Of a stretch of DNA of 52,081 nt, positions 8,887-18,400 are shown one piece after another. Both the position numbers and the translations under genes were made by a program. This stretch comes from GCA-1730015 sp964583825 (lineage in GTDB: Bacteria; Pseudomonadota; Gammaproteobacteria; Granulosicoccales; Granulosicoccaceae). The DNA is taken from the NCBI GenBank assembly GCA_964583825.1, contig CAZOXM010000028.1, positions 1 to 52,081 of the forward strand. The letters are read 5' to 3'. The notes beneath the pieces were generated by a model that was not told where the DNA came from, did not search any database, and worked only from the letters and a program-made list of their open reading frames with translations. Numbering within the stretch: position 1 is the stretch's first letter; the number at the start of each line of letters is the position of its first letter.

Positions 8887-11800
8887 TTATTTCAGTTTAC
8901 TGAGCAGATCCTGCGCTTCCATTTTCTGCGCATCGGAACCATGGTTAACGATGTCTTTCAGCGCACTTTCGGCGCTGTCCGAGTCCCCCATGTCGATGTA
9001 GGCCTTCGCCAGATCGAGCATGGTTTCCATTTCATCTGTGCGTGATATGGTTCCTTCGTCCAGGTCAATATCAGTCCCTGACAGACCTTCCCTTACACCG
9101 GAGGTGACATCGCCAAGCGAATTAAAGTCGGCATCATCCAGTGTCAGGTTATCCAGGGTGGAGTCACCCTCGGGATTCGTGAGATCAAGCGTACCGAGGT
9201 CAAGCCCCGACATTTGATCGCCAGTCAACTCTTCGAGATTCAGCGTACCGTCGTCATCCAGCGCCGCCATGTCCACTTCATCGAGGCTGATCTCGTCGAG
9301 ATCGTCCGGCAGACTGTCGGTTAATGCTGACAAATCGCCGGTCGCCTCAAGATCACTGACGCTGAACTCTTCCGAGGCATCGATGGTTTCATCGAGTGCT
9401 GCATCCACTATTTCGGTTTCCGATGCCGCCGTATCACCTGTCGCTGCGACAGCACCCACCGCCGCACCACCGGCCGCCATCGCTCCCAGTCGTGAAAACG
9501 CGCCATCAGAGGAGTCGAGGTTGCGCCCCATTTCAGCGATACGGGACCACTGCGGTGCAGATTCACCGAATCGGTTTCTGAAATTCTCTGCCGCCGGCTT
9601 AAATTCAGCGGTGTTCTTTTGGTCGTGATACGACTCGAGCAATTTGACCTGATACTCCGGCACGTCAGGAGATTTGTCGATCGCCGTTTTCAGCAGATCT
9701 TCCGCCTGTCCATGCAAGCCATATCGCAGATAAACATCCGCCTCAGTGATGGTGTCGTCAACCAGCCCATCTTCCACTATTGGCGGTGAACGTTCCTCGT
9801 CGAGATCGACGTCGACCGATGGCTGCTCGGCGGGCGCCACTTCTTCATCACCGCGAGAGGCAACCGCCGCGCCGGTGGCAGCCGCTGCCGCACTGGCCGC
9901 TACCGCTGCCTGCCCCATGCTCGGTCTGTCGCTGTCAACATTTTCGTACTGGTTGGATCGCTGGTTATCAAAGCGAGTAGCCACGGGTTTGCCGAGCGCT
10001 GGCTCCTCGATATCGTGCTCGGCTCTTTCGCGCACGGTTCTGCCACCGCCTTTGACCGGTGCCGGTTTCTTTCTTCGCAGTGCCCAAGCGCCTAACAGGC
10101 CGAGCAGTGCGATGCCGCCACCCGCGGCGAGCACTTTTTTGCGGTCCCCTATTTCACGTTCCAGCGGTGCGACGGCCAGTCCGCCACCGACGAGCGCTGG
10201 CACGGCGAGATCCGTGGCCTCTGCGCCCTCGGCATCCGTATCGTTTACGTTCCTGTCGATTGTCTGATTTTCGGCGCTGTTGGCAAGGTTCGCATTGGCT
10301 TCCGCCTGAAGCTCGGCGAGCTTGTCCTTGACGCGGGTCGACTCCTCCTCGACTTTCTGCTTTTCTGCCTCTGCTTCTGCCAGCAGGCGATCCTGCTCTT
10401 CCTGAGCTACCCGGGCAGCTTCCTGTCGCTGTTCTTTGTCGAGCTCAGCCTGAGCGACCAGTTCACTGTTTTCTGTTTCCAGCGCCTCCAGCTTGTTACG
10501 CATTGCTTCGCTTTCGGCAGCCAGTCTGTCGCGTTCCGCCTGCGCCTCGGCGATTACCTGTTCTTTCTCGGCCTCCGCATCGGCTGCAATTCGGGCCCGC
10601 TCGGCGGCCGCCTCGTCAGAGATGCGTTGCTTCTCCTCTTCGAGCCGCGCGAGAATGCTTGCCCGCTCCGCTGAAGCATTGTCCAGCAGCTGCGCCTTTT
10701 CGGCCTCCGCCTGTCGCACCAGTTCGAGCTTGTCAGCTTGTGCGGTTTGCTTAAGCTCTTCCTTTTCGAGTTGCAACTGAGCCAGTTGCTGACGCAGCGC
10801 ATCTTCCTCGCCAGCCAGGCGAATGCTCTTTGCCTCCGCCTGTGCCGAGGCCAGATTTCTATCTGCATCCGCCTGCGCGTCTACGCGTTCCTGCGCGAGC
10901 GCCACATCTTCGTTTATTTGATCCTGAATCTGACGAACCTTGTCATCCACCTCGCCGGCCGTTTCGCTGTCTGCGATTGCCGGAGCTTCAGCATTGTCCT
11001 CGGGTGCGGCACTTTCCTCATCGGTTTGCGGGTCCGTCAACTCCGTTTCCAGGTCGGTCAGTTCGCTTTCACGAAGCGTGATCAACTCTTTCATGCGAGT
11101 CAGATTGTCTTCAAGCTCGATCACTCTATTACTGAGCTCGTCCCGTTGCTGCGCCTCCGCAGTCAGCTCTTCCTGCGCCAGTATCATGCGTTTGTTGACT
11201 TCATCGAGATCAGTCGAAATCTGTGTAGGCGCAGACGGCTCGACAGCAGGTTCCACGCTTTCAGTCGCTGTCGATGTGTTGTCCGCCATCGCAACATTCG
11301 GCACCGTTGCCGCAGACTCATTCGCTTCATCAGCGCCGGTTCCACCCGGTATGGTGAGTAATGCGCCTTCGCGCATCGAGTTCATGTCACCGTTGGCAAA
11401 AGCCTGTGGGTTGGCATCGACAATAATCCGCATCATCCGGTTGGTCGAGATGCCTGCGGGCCTCTGCCTGCCGGCGATACTCCAAAGCGTATCTTCACGC
11501 TTGACACGATAAGTCACTGCTGCCCCATCTGGGACAGGCGTGGTGGCAATGGAGTCTGCCGGGGTTTCTGCATCGGCCACATTGACAACAACGCCGCTGA
11601 TGTCGAGTGCCTCACCTTCGGGCTCAGCCGTGGCATCGCCACTTTCGATCACAGCCTCGGACTGCGCTACTTGAGGCTCGGCGACCGGCGTGACGATGAT
11701 GGTTTCTTCTGAAATTTCAACCACAGGCAGCTCGTCTGCAGGCTCGAGTTCTGCGCTGTCCACCGGCAGTGAAGCGTCGGTCTCGTCAATGCCGGAGAGA

Positions 11801-12936
11801 TCAACATCGATCCCCGGCAGCGCAACCTGCGGCGTTTCATCGACCACCGCTATGGCGTCCACCTGGCCGCTAATGTCTGCCAGAGGCAGATTCTCAATCG
11901 GCTCAAGCGTAACCTCAGGTAACGGGCTTTCGTCGCTGAGATCGACGCTTGCCAAATCCTGTGTATCTCCCTCTACCGGGTCCAGACTGATCGACAAACC
12001 CTGCTCGCGCACCGTATCGGAGACCAGATTGACATCATTAGCCAGCGCATCCACCAGGTCTTCCTGCGCTACATCGTCGAGGTTGACGATGTTCTGCGCA
12101 TCATCCGCCGCCTCCGCTTCGCTGGTAAAGATAGCGTTATCCGGCGACAGCTGATCCAGCGCCACGTCGACACTGGCGTCGTCTGCCTGCGCGATTGTTC
12201 CGGCAACGCCCAGCTCGTTGCTCAAATCAATGGCTTCGCCACCGTCATCGACCATCGTTTCGATGACATTGCCGGTGTCGGCGAGCGGCAACTCGGCGAC
12301 GGTGCCATCAGCACCCTGCTCGGTAAATACCACCGTGTCACCGGCATCATCCGCACCGACACTTATATTAGACAAGTCCACTTCCGCGCCACTGGCAACC
12401 GCGACGTTGTTATCCAGACCGACCACCAGGTTGGGCGTGCTGTCCGCCACCGCAATGTCCTCGATTTCGACAGCCACATCGGTGCTGTCCAGACCCGCCA
12501 CCGGATCAGTCTGCGCGGGCTGCTGCTCGACCATGAAAGTCGGGGGATCGAGCAATAACGTATATTCACGGGTCTGACTGGCGGAAGACGATGAGCCGAT
12601 TTCCACCAGGAAGTTGAGGAATGGCTCTACCACCGGTACATCGCTGAATACCTTTACGATGAGGGCCCCGTCGGGGCGCTGCTCCACCTCGAAGCGCAGG
12701 CTCCGCAGCACAGGGGTAATGGACAGCCCGGCCCTGGCAAACGCCTCTTCATCCGCGAGGTTTACCGTGACGCCGGCGAGCTCACCCGGGGCGACACTCA
12801 CCAGACCAATTTCAGCGTCCAGGTTTTGATTGAGCGCTGAATATATTTCTATCTCACCCAGCCCCAGAGCAATTGTCCGGGAGGAAACGCTGGCCAGGCC
12901 AAGACTGACAGCAGCTGCAATGGCTAATTTACGCAC
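8887..12936 (-). CDS. fimV: FimV/HubP-like polar LysM protein
   Basis: A very large acidic inner-membrane protein (1349 residues from the GTG at 12936). An N-terminal signal sequence (RKLAIAAAVSLGLASVSS) leads into the FimV signature ALGLGEIEIYSALNQNLDAEI. A long Asp/Glu-rich region follows, then a periplasmic LysM motif (about 475-535, TYRVKREDTLWSIAGRQRP), a long Ala/Glu coiled coil (about 580-880), one transmembrane helix (about 930-955, LAAGGGIALLGLLGAWAL), an acidic cytoplasmic region and a C-terminal TPR/FimV cap (about 1310-1345, LDLAKAYIDMGDSDSAESAL). Known homologues FimV and HubP organise the cell pole for type IV pili, chemotaxis and chromosome origin. A TTG ten codons upstream is an alternative start, but the GTG form gives a cleaner signal peptide. 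Confidence 0.92.
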   Translation of the reverse strand: MRKLAIAAAVSLGLASVSSRTIALGLGEIEIYSALNQNLDAEIGLVSVAPGELAGVTVNLADEEAFARAGLSITPVLRSLRFEVEQRPDGALIVKVFSDVPVVEPFLNFLVEIGSSSSASQTREYTLLLDPPTFMVEQQPAQTDPVAGLDSTDVAVEIEDIAVADSTPNLVVGLDNNVAVASGAEVDLSNISVGADDAGDTVVFTEQGADGTVAELPLADTGNVIETMVDDGGEAIDLSNELGVAGTIAQADDASVDVALDQLSPDNAIFTSEAEAADDAQNIVNLDDVAQEDLVDALANDVNLVSDTVREQGLSISLDPVEGDTQDLASVDLSDESPLPEVTLEPIENLPLADISGQVDAIAVVDETPQVALPGIDVDLSGIDETDASLPVDSAELEPADELPVVEISEETIIVTPVAEPQVAQSEAVIESGDATAEPEGEALDISGVVVNVADAETPADSIATTPVPDGAAVTYRVKREDTLWSIAGRQRPAGISTNRMMRIIVDANPQAFANGDMNSMREGALLTIPGGTGADEANESAATVPNVAMADNTSTATESVEPAVEPSAPTQISTDLDEVNKRMILAQEELTAEAQQRDELSNRVIELEDNLTRMKELITLRESELTDLETELTDPQTDEESAAPEDNAEAPAIADSETAGEVDDKVRQIQDQINEDVALAQERVDAQADADRNLASAQAEAKSIRLAGEEDALRQQLAQLQLEKEELKQTAQADKLELVRQAEAEKAQLLDNASAERASILARLEEEKQRISDEAAAERARIAADAEAEKEQVIAEAQAERDRLAAESEAMRNKLEALETENSELVAQAELDKEQRQEAARVAQEEQDRLLAEAEAEKQKVEEESTRVKDKLAELQAEANANLANSAENQTIDRNVNDTDAEGAEATDLAVPALVGGGLAVAPLEREIGDRKKVLAAGGGIALLGLLGAWALRRKKPAPVKGGGRTVRERAEHDIEEPALGKPVATRFDNQRSNQYENVDSDRPSMGQAAVAASAAAAATGAAVASRGDEEVAPAEQPSVDVDLDEERSPPIVEDGLVDDTITEADVYLRYGLHGQAEDLLKTAIDKSPDVPEYQVKLLESYHDQKNTAEFKPAAENFRNRFGESAPQWSRIAEMGRNLDSSDGAFSRLGAMAAGGAAVGAVAATGDTAASETEIVDAALDETIDASEEFSVSDLEATGDLSALTDSLPDDLDEISLDEVDMAALDDDGTLNLEELTGDQMSGLDLGTLDLTNPEGDSTLDNLTLDDADFNSLGDVTSGVREGLSGTDIDLDEGTISRTDEMETMLDLAKAYIDMGDSDSAESALKDIVNHGSDAQKMEAQDLLSKLK

Positions 12937-14761
12937 AGTTGTTCGATCTCTTGTTTTTATGCTCAAGGCTTTTCAGATCCGGGAAGCACGGTTGCCGCGA
13001 TCAAATCAGGAATATTGCCGGGAATTCAGCTGCATTCCGATAAATGATCGACAGCATCCGATTTAAAAATCGGCAGTTTAATTATGCTAATCGTCGTGCC
13101 AGACATTTTTAAAAGGAGGCCATTCGCGTACAAAGATAAGCATCAGGACTTCCCGTCAAACTTCCGTCCCTATTGATATAGTACGGACTCCGGCATAAGG
13201 CAACATGCACTACGACCGATACGATACCGCGCAACGCCGCCCAAGGCAGTGTCGTCTACGAAAAATGTCGGCTGCCTCACGTCATATGGCCGGGAATGCC
13301 GGACTGCGTACGCATGTCAAACAGATTGTGCCAGTGCCCCACCCGAACATTTACTGAATGAAATGTAAAAAACCAGATCGGCAATCCGGGCAGAAGACAG
13401 GACACCCGAGGCCGGCGTCCTCTGCCGCCGGTTCACGCTGATTTCTCCGACCGGTTATACGCCCGCGCCTTTGACAAGTGCGCTGACGTGCCGCACACCC
13501 GCCGGGCTGACCACGACAGCCGGTGGATTCCACCGCCCACAGGTATCGGCGACAATGCGATCGAGACATTCGCCGACCGGGACAATTCTGTTGTTGCCAT
13601 GCCATGCGGGGACCGCCGACATGCCGGTGCACTTTGACTGTCCGCGGCCGGCATCCCGCACAACGTCGGGGCGTAAAAAGCCGAACAACCGTTGTTCACT
13701 GCCCGCATCACTTTTCGAATCACTATTATCGAGCACAGAGCTCGCCGCAACGTCGCGGATCACTAAAGCGTGCAGGAATGTCTCATCCTCGTACACGCCC
13801 TCGTGCCGAGATGGCTGGCCGGTCTCAACCACCCGAATTCGTAATGCTGTGTGTCAAATTCAATCGTTGTTTTCGTACTTTCAAAATTATTGGCACAGCA
13901 AAGGTACATGCTCCCGCATGCATCGATCACCACTGACACGGGCCCGTGCGGACCCTCCGCCAAGTGCGTGTATAGACATTCATACCACGGTTGGGTCACA
14001 CCAACGCTACCACTGCAACAAGTGTAAAAAAAACCCATACGAAAAATACGACTCGCGACACCGATAAGTACCGCGAACCATCGATGACTCGCTGAACAGG
14101 GAACCATTCCGGTCAGGTAGTTCATTACTGGCAACACCCGACAACACTGACGACACTGACAACCCCGGGCGCCAGGTGCTGATGCAGGTAGAGACCAATA
14201 CCATCGAACAAAGCGCAACTATCATTCAGCACATTGCGTTTGTACACGCTTTGCAACAGTCGTGGGAATTATCCTACATCGATTGGAATAAAATACGGTT
14301 GTGATGTGTTAAGTAATCTATCCAACGTTTTTTATAACACTATTTCGGGCATGGGTTAAGGAAGTTAACAAACCCACCAGCCAACCACTCAGACACCGGA
14401 TTGTGTATCTCATACGAAAAAATAATTTTTACTTGTTTCACTAATGAGATTAATTTTACAGCGTAAATACAAGTCAAATTTACCCACGAGTGAGACTCAG
14501 AGTATCAGTATTGTTGCCATGAATTACCAAAAGAAATCAACCTTTGGGTTGGCATCCCTGAACATTATCGAGGTGAATAATAAATGATCCGCCGTAGCCT
14601 AAATACAGTATCACTTTGCATTCGAATTGCACTAGACTTTACACTCGAAGCGTCGCAGGATCAGGCGCTGTCACACCAGATGAATACCGTACTAATACGC
14701 TCTAGATATTCTTCGGTGAAGTGGTTTACTCCACAGCAGAGAAACTTGGAGTCAGCATTCC
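12937..14761. other. 1.8-kb gene-poor region between fimV and the LysR gene
   Basis: I find no recognisable intact gene here. Roughly 13400-13860 has a leftward coding-like stretch (listed separately). About 14225-14600 is clearly richer in A and T and probably holds promoter sequence for the LysR gene; a small stem CAACC-TTTG-GGTTG lies near 14542-14555. In Pseudomonas the equivalent interval carries leuCDB and asd, so this may be a deletion scar. No tRNA, terminator or insertion sequence was seen. Confidence 0.6.
13455..13853 (-). pseudogene. Coding-like remnant of unknown family
   Basis: The leftward frame from a TGA at 13854-13856 to a TAA at 13455 stays open for 132 codons and uses codons much like the neighbouring genes (GGC, GTC, GCC and CGC preferred). 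The peptide includes ETFLHALVIRDVAASSVL, RLFGFLRPDVVRDAG and the end PAVVVSPAGVRHVSALV, which read like real protein. No good start with a ribosome binding site is visible; the first candidate is GTG at 13832. In the adjacent frame just upstream, TTIEFDTQHYEF could be its continuation across a frameshift. I do not recognise the family. It may equally be a chance open frame. Confidence 0.3.
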
Positions 14762-15637
14762 TTGGATATTAATAACCTAAAAGCCTTCATCGAAGTCGCC
14801 GATAAGCGCTCTTTTTCACGTTCAGCTGAAAGCCTTCACCTGACACAACCCGCCGTTAGCAAACGCATTGCCGCTCTGGAATCTGAGTTGTCTGCACGGC
14901 TTTTTGATCGGGTAGGACGTAGCGTACACCTCACCGAAGCCGGTCATGTACTGCTGCCCTCTGCCCGACAGATTAGCGCAGAGCTCGAGCGAATTGAAGA
15001 GGTGATTTGTAACCTCGGCAAGTCCATCACCGGCAAACTCAGTATCGGCACAAGTCCGCACATCGGCGTGACCTACCTGGCACCAGTGTTGAAAAAATTC
15101 CGCGTCGAGTACCCGGACGTCGATATGGATATCCAGTTCAATAATTCCCTCACGACACTGAAAGACATAGAAGATGGTATGTTTGAAATGGGTCTGTGTG
15201 CGATGACTACGTCGGTCGGTTCAAAACTGCGTGAGATCGATATCTGGGAAGACAATCTCTCCATTGTCGTTGCCGCAGATCACCCGCTCGCGGTTGAGCC
15301 GGCGGTCGACGCAGAACTGCTGGTTAAATGCCCTGCAGTCCTGCCAAGTTCGCCGACTTCCAGTCGCGTTCTTATTGATCAGGCGCTCGCCTCACTCGGG
15401 GTCAGCGCCAATGTAAATCTGGATGTTTCGGATTTTGATACATTGAAAATGATGGTCAAAGTCGGCCTGGGCTGGGGCGTGCTGCCGGACAATCTCTGCG
15501 ACGATGAATTGCTGCACGTTGTCCCGATAGAGGGCATCCATTTGAAGCGAAAAGTCTCTTTGATCAGACACCAGGATCGCACGCTCTCGCGCGCAGCACA
15601 GGCATTCATTAAAGCACTGCCGACCAAGGTCATCTGA
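14762..15637 (+). CDS. LysR-family transcriptional regulator
   Basis: A 291-residue LTTR. The winged helix-turn-helix occupies residues 1-60 (FSRSAESLHLTQPAVSKRIAALE), and a periplasmic-binding-type effector domain follows (about 90-290). The start is TTG at 14762, with GGAG about 12 bases upstream; no ATG is available in frame there. The sequence resembles the LysR regulator that lies next to the leu genes and fimV in Pseudomonas (PA3122-like), which is inference from memory. It converges on aroC. The AT-rich region upstream probably holds its promoter. Target and inducer are unknown. Confidence 0.93.
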   Translation: MDINNLKAFIEVADKRSFSRSAESLHLTQPAVSKRIAALESELSARLFDRVGRSVHLTEAGHVLLPSARQISAELERIEEVICNLGKSITGKLSIGTSPHIGVTYLAPVLKKFRVEYPDVDMDIQFNNSLTTLKDIEDGMFEMGLCAMTTSVGSKLREIDIWEDNLSIVVAADHPLAVEPAVDAELLVKCPAVLPSSPTSSRVLIDQALASLGVSANVNLDVSDFDTLKMMVKVGLGWGVLPDNLCDDELLHVVPIEGIHLKRKVSLIRHQDRTLSRAAQAFIKALPTKVI

Positions 15638-15670
15638 ACCCGCGATAAAAACCACCGACTTGTAAATCGA

Positions 15671-16759
15671 TCAGCTGTCGACCGGCGTGTCCCGCGCCGG
15701 GTTTTGCGCCCGATGTCTTAGACAGTGATCCATCAGTACCAGCGCCAGCATCGCCTCGGCAATCGGTGTCGCGCGAATGCCGACACAGGGATCGTGTCTG
15801 CCGGTGGTGACCACTTCCACAGCCTCATTCCCGGTATTGACGCTGCGTCCCGGCGTTCGAAGGCTGGATGTCGGTTTCAGTGCCAGGGTGACGACGATAT
15901 CCTGGCCGGAGCTAATACCGCCGAGCACTCCACCGGCATGATTGGACAGAAATCCCTCCGGTGTAATCTCATCGCGGTGCTCCGTGCCGCGCATCGCGAC
16001 GCAGTCAAAGCCGGATCCCACCTCAACACCTTTGACCGCACCGATACTCATCATGGCATGGGCGATATCAGCATCAAGCCGATCAAAAATCGGCTCCCCC
16101 CAACCGATCGGTGCACCCTCGGCAACCACCTCAACCCGGGCACCGGCGGAATCCCCGTCCCTCGCCAGCTGCTTCATCGTTGCCTCAAGCTGATCGATCT
16201 GGTTGCCGTTTGGCCAGAAAAACGGGTTATTTTCCACCTCAGCCCAACTGAATTCCGAGCGGTCCAGCGCGACAGACCCCAGTTGCGACAGATATCCCCT
16301 GATGCTCACCCCGTAATACTCCGCCAGGTATTTTTTGGCGATGCCGCCCGCGGCAACACGCATGGCCGTTTCGCGGGCTGACGAGCGCCCTCCGCCGCGA
16401 TAGTCACGCAGTCCGTATTTGTGCTGATAGGTTAAGTCGGCGTGCGCCGGGCGAAACACGTCCCTGATATTGCTGTAGTCCTTGGAGCGCTGATCTGTAT
16501 TTTCGATAAGCAACCCGATGGGAGTGCCAGTGGTCACCCCATCGAACACGCCGGACAGGATGCGCACTTCATCCTGCTCACGACGCTGGGTAGTAAACTT
16601 CGACTGCCCGGGTTTGCGTCTGTCCAGATCACGCTGCAAATCCGCTTCGACCAGCGCCAGCCCCGGCGGGCAACCATCGACAATCGCGCCGATCGCCGCG
16701 CCGTGACTCTCGCCGAAAGTAGTCAGCGTGAATAGCTTGCCAATGCTGTTGCCAGACAT
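15671..16759 (-). CDS. aroC: Chorismate synthase
   Basis: A 362-residue FMN-dependent lyase that makes chorismate from EPSP, the last step of the shikimate pathway. Signatures include SIGKLFTLTTFGESHGAAIG, the GGRSSARETAMRVAAGGIAKK block and the C-terminal GRHDPCVGIRATPIAEAM. I chose the ATG at 16759 (MSGNSIGKLF); an 18-residue upstream extension is not conserved. It converges with the LysR gene, leaving only 33 bp. In Xanthomonads aroC also lies close to asd-fimV, so the placement here fits an old neighbourhood. Confidence 0.96.
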   Translation of the reverse strand: MSGNSIGKLFTLTTFGESHGAAIGAIVDGCPPGLALVEADLQRDLDRRKPGQSKFTTQRREQDEVRILSGVFDGVTTGTPIGLLIENTDQRSKDYSNIRDVFRPAHADLTYQHKYGLRDYRGGGRSSARETAMRVAAGGIAKKYLAEYYGVSIRGYLSQLGSVALDRSEFSWAEVENNPFFWPNGNQIDQLEATMKQLARDGDSAGARVEVVAEGAPIGWGEPIFDRLDADIAHAMMSIGAVKGVEVGSGFDCVAMRGTEHRDEITPEGFLSNHAGGVLGGISSGQDIVVTLALKPTSSLRTPGRSVNTGNEAVEVVTTGRHDPCVGIRATPIAEAMLALVLMDHCLRHRAQNPARDTPVDS

Positions 16760-16948
16760 TAAATAGTGATCCGTAGAGTGAATACTCGGTATTGTATCTG
16801 CAATAACCGCCAATGCACGAAGTCTGATGGTGGCCGCAACTCATCCACCTGCCGTCCCGCCCGACAATCCGCCGATGCAGTGTGCCGTGACCCTGCAGCG
16901 GACGGAAAGTCTCCGCTGACGATCACAAAAACACCATAAGGAGCCTCA

Positions 16949-17464
16949 GTGACCCGACAAAACAGTGAACAACGCGTCATCGGTAAATACATGATGGTGG
17001 GGATGTGGGTGCTGGTACTGGCACTGGCGGTTTTTCTCGTCAACCGGCATCTGGAGCGCCAACGCAATCCGAATAACGAGGTTATCGCCTCGTCAATCGC
17101 AGGCAAGAGAAGTATCGAACTGCAACGCAGCCGCTTCGGACAATATCTGGTCACGGGCAGTATCAACAACGCCGAGGTAGATTTCCTGGTCGACACCGGT
17201 GCGTCCTCTGTCAGCATCCCTGCGCGCTTTGCAGATCGCATCGGCTTGCCGCGCGGTGCGGCAATTCAGATAAGCACGGCCAACGGCATCGGCGTCGCCT
17301 ACAAAACCCGGGTTGATCAGTTACGCATCGGTGAACTCGAGGTGCGCAATGTTGACGCGCACATCAACCCGGGCCTGAGCGACGAGGTCCTGCTGGGCAT
17401 GAGTATCCTGCGACACTATGAACTGATCCAACGCGGAGACACGCTGGTTATTCGCGAGCCTTAG
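16949..17464 (+). CDS. Membrane-anchored retropepsin-like aspartic protease
   Basis: A 171-residue protein with one N-terminal membrane helix (about residues 14-32, YMMVGMWVLVLALAVFLV) and a single retroviral-type aspartic protease domain (about 64-171). The catalytic motif is FLVDTGASSVSI, with D82. It belongs to the clan AA family of short proteobacterial proteins (TIGR02281-type) that must dimerise to form an active site. The start is GTG with a strong AAGGAG 5 bases upstream. The orientation suggests a periplasmic protease domain; the substrate is unknown. It converges on nth, and a run of nine G follows the stop codon. Confidence 0.88.
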   Translation: MTRQNSEQRVIGKYMMVGMWVLVLALAVFLVNRHLERQRNPNNEVIASSIAGKRSIELQRSRFGQYLVTGSINNAEVDFLVDTGASSVSIPARFADRIGLPRGAAIQISTANGIGVAYKTRVDQLRIGELEVRNVDAHINPGLSDEVLLGMSILRHYELIQRGDTLVIREP

Positions 17465-17538
17465 CCGGCATTATTCAAGGGGGGGGGCCGCGGCCTCCGG
17501 GAGCCTCTCAATCCACCCCGTTATTCCACCCGACTCTG

Positions 17539-18192
17539 CTATGCAGAATTGACCCGCGGCGGCGTTCGACGCTTCGGGTAACAGGTTCTGCAAATTTCGC
17601 ACACCGTGCCGTCGCAGCCACGCGCGGTGCAATATTCCCGACCATAGAAAATAATCTGCAGGTGTAATTTGTTCCAGTCCTGCGGAGCAAACAGCTTTTT
17701 CAGATCAGCCTCGGTCTGGACCACGTTTTTGCCCTTTGTCAGTCCCCACCGCTGAGCCAGCCGGTGAATATGGGTATCGACCGGAAACGCCGGCACACCA
17801 AACGCCTGACTCATGACCACGGAGGCGGTTTTGTGTCCTACACCCGGCAGGGCCTCGAGCGCTTCGAATGTCGCCGGAACCTCGCCATCGTGCTGCTCCA
17901 GCAAAATCTGAGACAGAGCGACGATCGCTTTGGATTTACGTGGTGAAAGACCGCAGGGCTTGATAATTTTTTCCACCGCCGCCGGCGTTTGCCGCGCCAT
18001 CTCCTGAGGGGTGGAAGCGAGGGTGAAAAGAGCGGGAGTTACCTGATTCACACGCTCATCGGTGCACTGCGCCGACAAGAGCACCGCGACCAGCAAGGTG
18101 TAGGGGTCGCTGTGATCGAGTGGAATCGGCGTTGTGGGATAAAGCGTTTCCAGTTTGTTCCGAATGTAGTCGGCGCGTTGTTGTTTGAGCAT
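17539..18192 (-). CDS. nth: Endonuclease III (DNA glycosylase/AP lyase)
   Basis: A 217-residue base-excision repair enzyme for oxidised pyrimidines. The helix-hairpin-helix is LPGVGHKTASVV with catalytic K121, and the second catalytic residue is D139 in FPVDTHIHRLAQRWGL. The C-terminal cysteines that should hold the 4Fe-4S cluster are at 188, 193, 198, 201 and 204. This spacing (x4, x4, x2, x2) differs from the canonical C-x6-C-x2-C-x5-C. Length and all other motifs are normal. It is the only other repair gene close to xth, which starts divergently about 200 bp away. Confidence 0.95.
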   Translation of the reverse strand: MLKQQRADYIRNKLETLYPTTPIPLDHSDPYTLLVAVLLSAQCTDERVNQVTPALFTLASTPQEMARQTPAAVEKIIKPCGLSPRKSKAIVALSQILLEQHDGEVPATFEALEALPGVGHKTASVVMSQAFGVPAFPVDTHIHRLAQRWGLTKGKNVVQTEADLKKLFAPQDWNKLHLQIIFYGREYCTARGCDGTVCEICRTCYPKRRTPPRVNSA

Positions 18193-18346
18193 GGCGCGAT
18201 TCTACCTGACGATCCAACACAGTACAGACCCGCTGCCACGGAGCCCCGACAGACACTTACATCAGGCAAACTCACAGAGCGGTACTTGCCCCGTCATTTC
18301 CGTGCAACGACAATAGCTGCGGACATGTGACACCAGAATAACCACC

Positions 18347-18370
18347 CCAATCACACCAATCACACCAATC
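18347..18370. repeat. Short tandem repeat, CCAATCACA x 2.7
   Basis: The 9-bp unit CCAATCACA occurs twice perfectly, followed by six more matching bases, just upstream of the xth start. It is probably of no function, but it lies in the nth-xth divergent promoter region. Confidence 0.6.
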
Positions 18371-18400
18371 CACCACGTGTCTCAAAGCCGGTAGCCGCTT

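Noticed and set aside
9746..10267. Long open frame antisense to fimV (Ser-rich)
   Set aside because: It is the mirror of the repetitive Asp/Ala/Glu codons of fimV, with no ribosome binding site or family motif. Similar antisense frames at 10938-11512, 11690-12154 and 12218-12577 have the same cause.
13112..13119. AAAAGGAGG, a perfect ribosome binding site upstream of fimV
   Set aside because: It is on the plus strand with no start codon at suitable distance; it does not serve fimV.
13763..14218. A 151-codon leftward frame in the fimV-LysR gap
   Set aside because: The amino acid composition is odd, with many Cys, Trp and Arg, and the codon use is unlike the neighbours. Only its last residues (TTIEFDTQHYEF) may belong to a frameshifted remnant.
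15725..16381. Long frame antisense to aroC
   Set aside because: aroC is certain, and the antisense frame has no coding signal.
17479..17510. G-run and GGCCGCGGCC palindrome after the protease gene, considered as a terminator
   Set aside because: There is no T-run, and the nine-G run makes the fold ambiguous.
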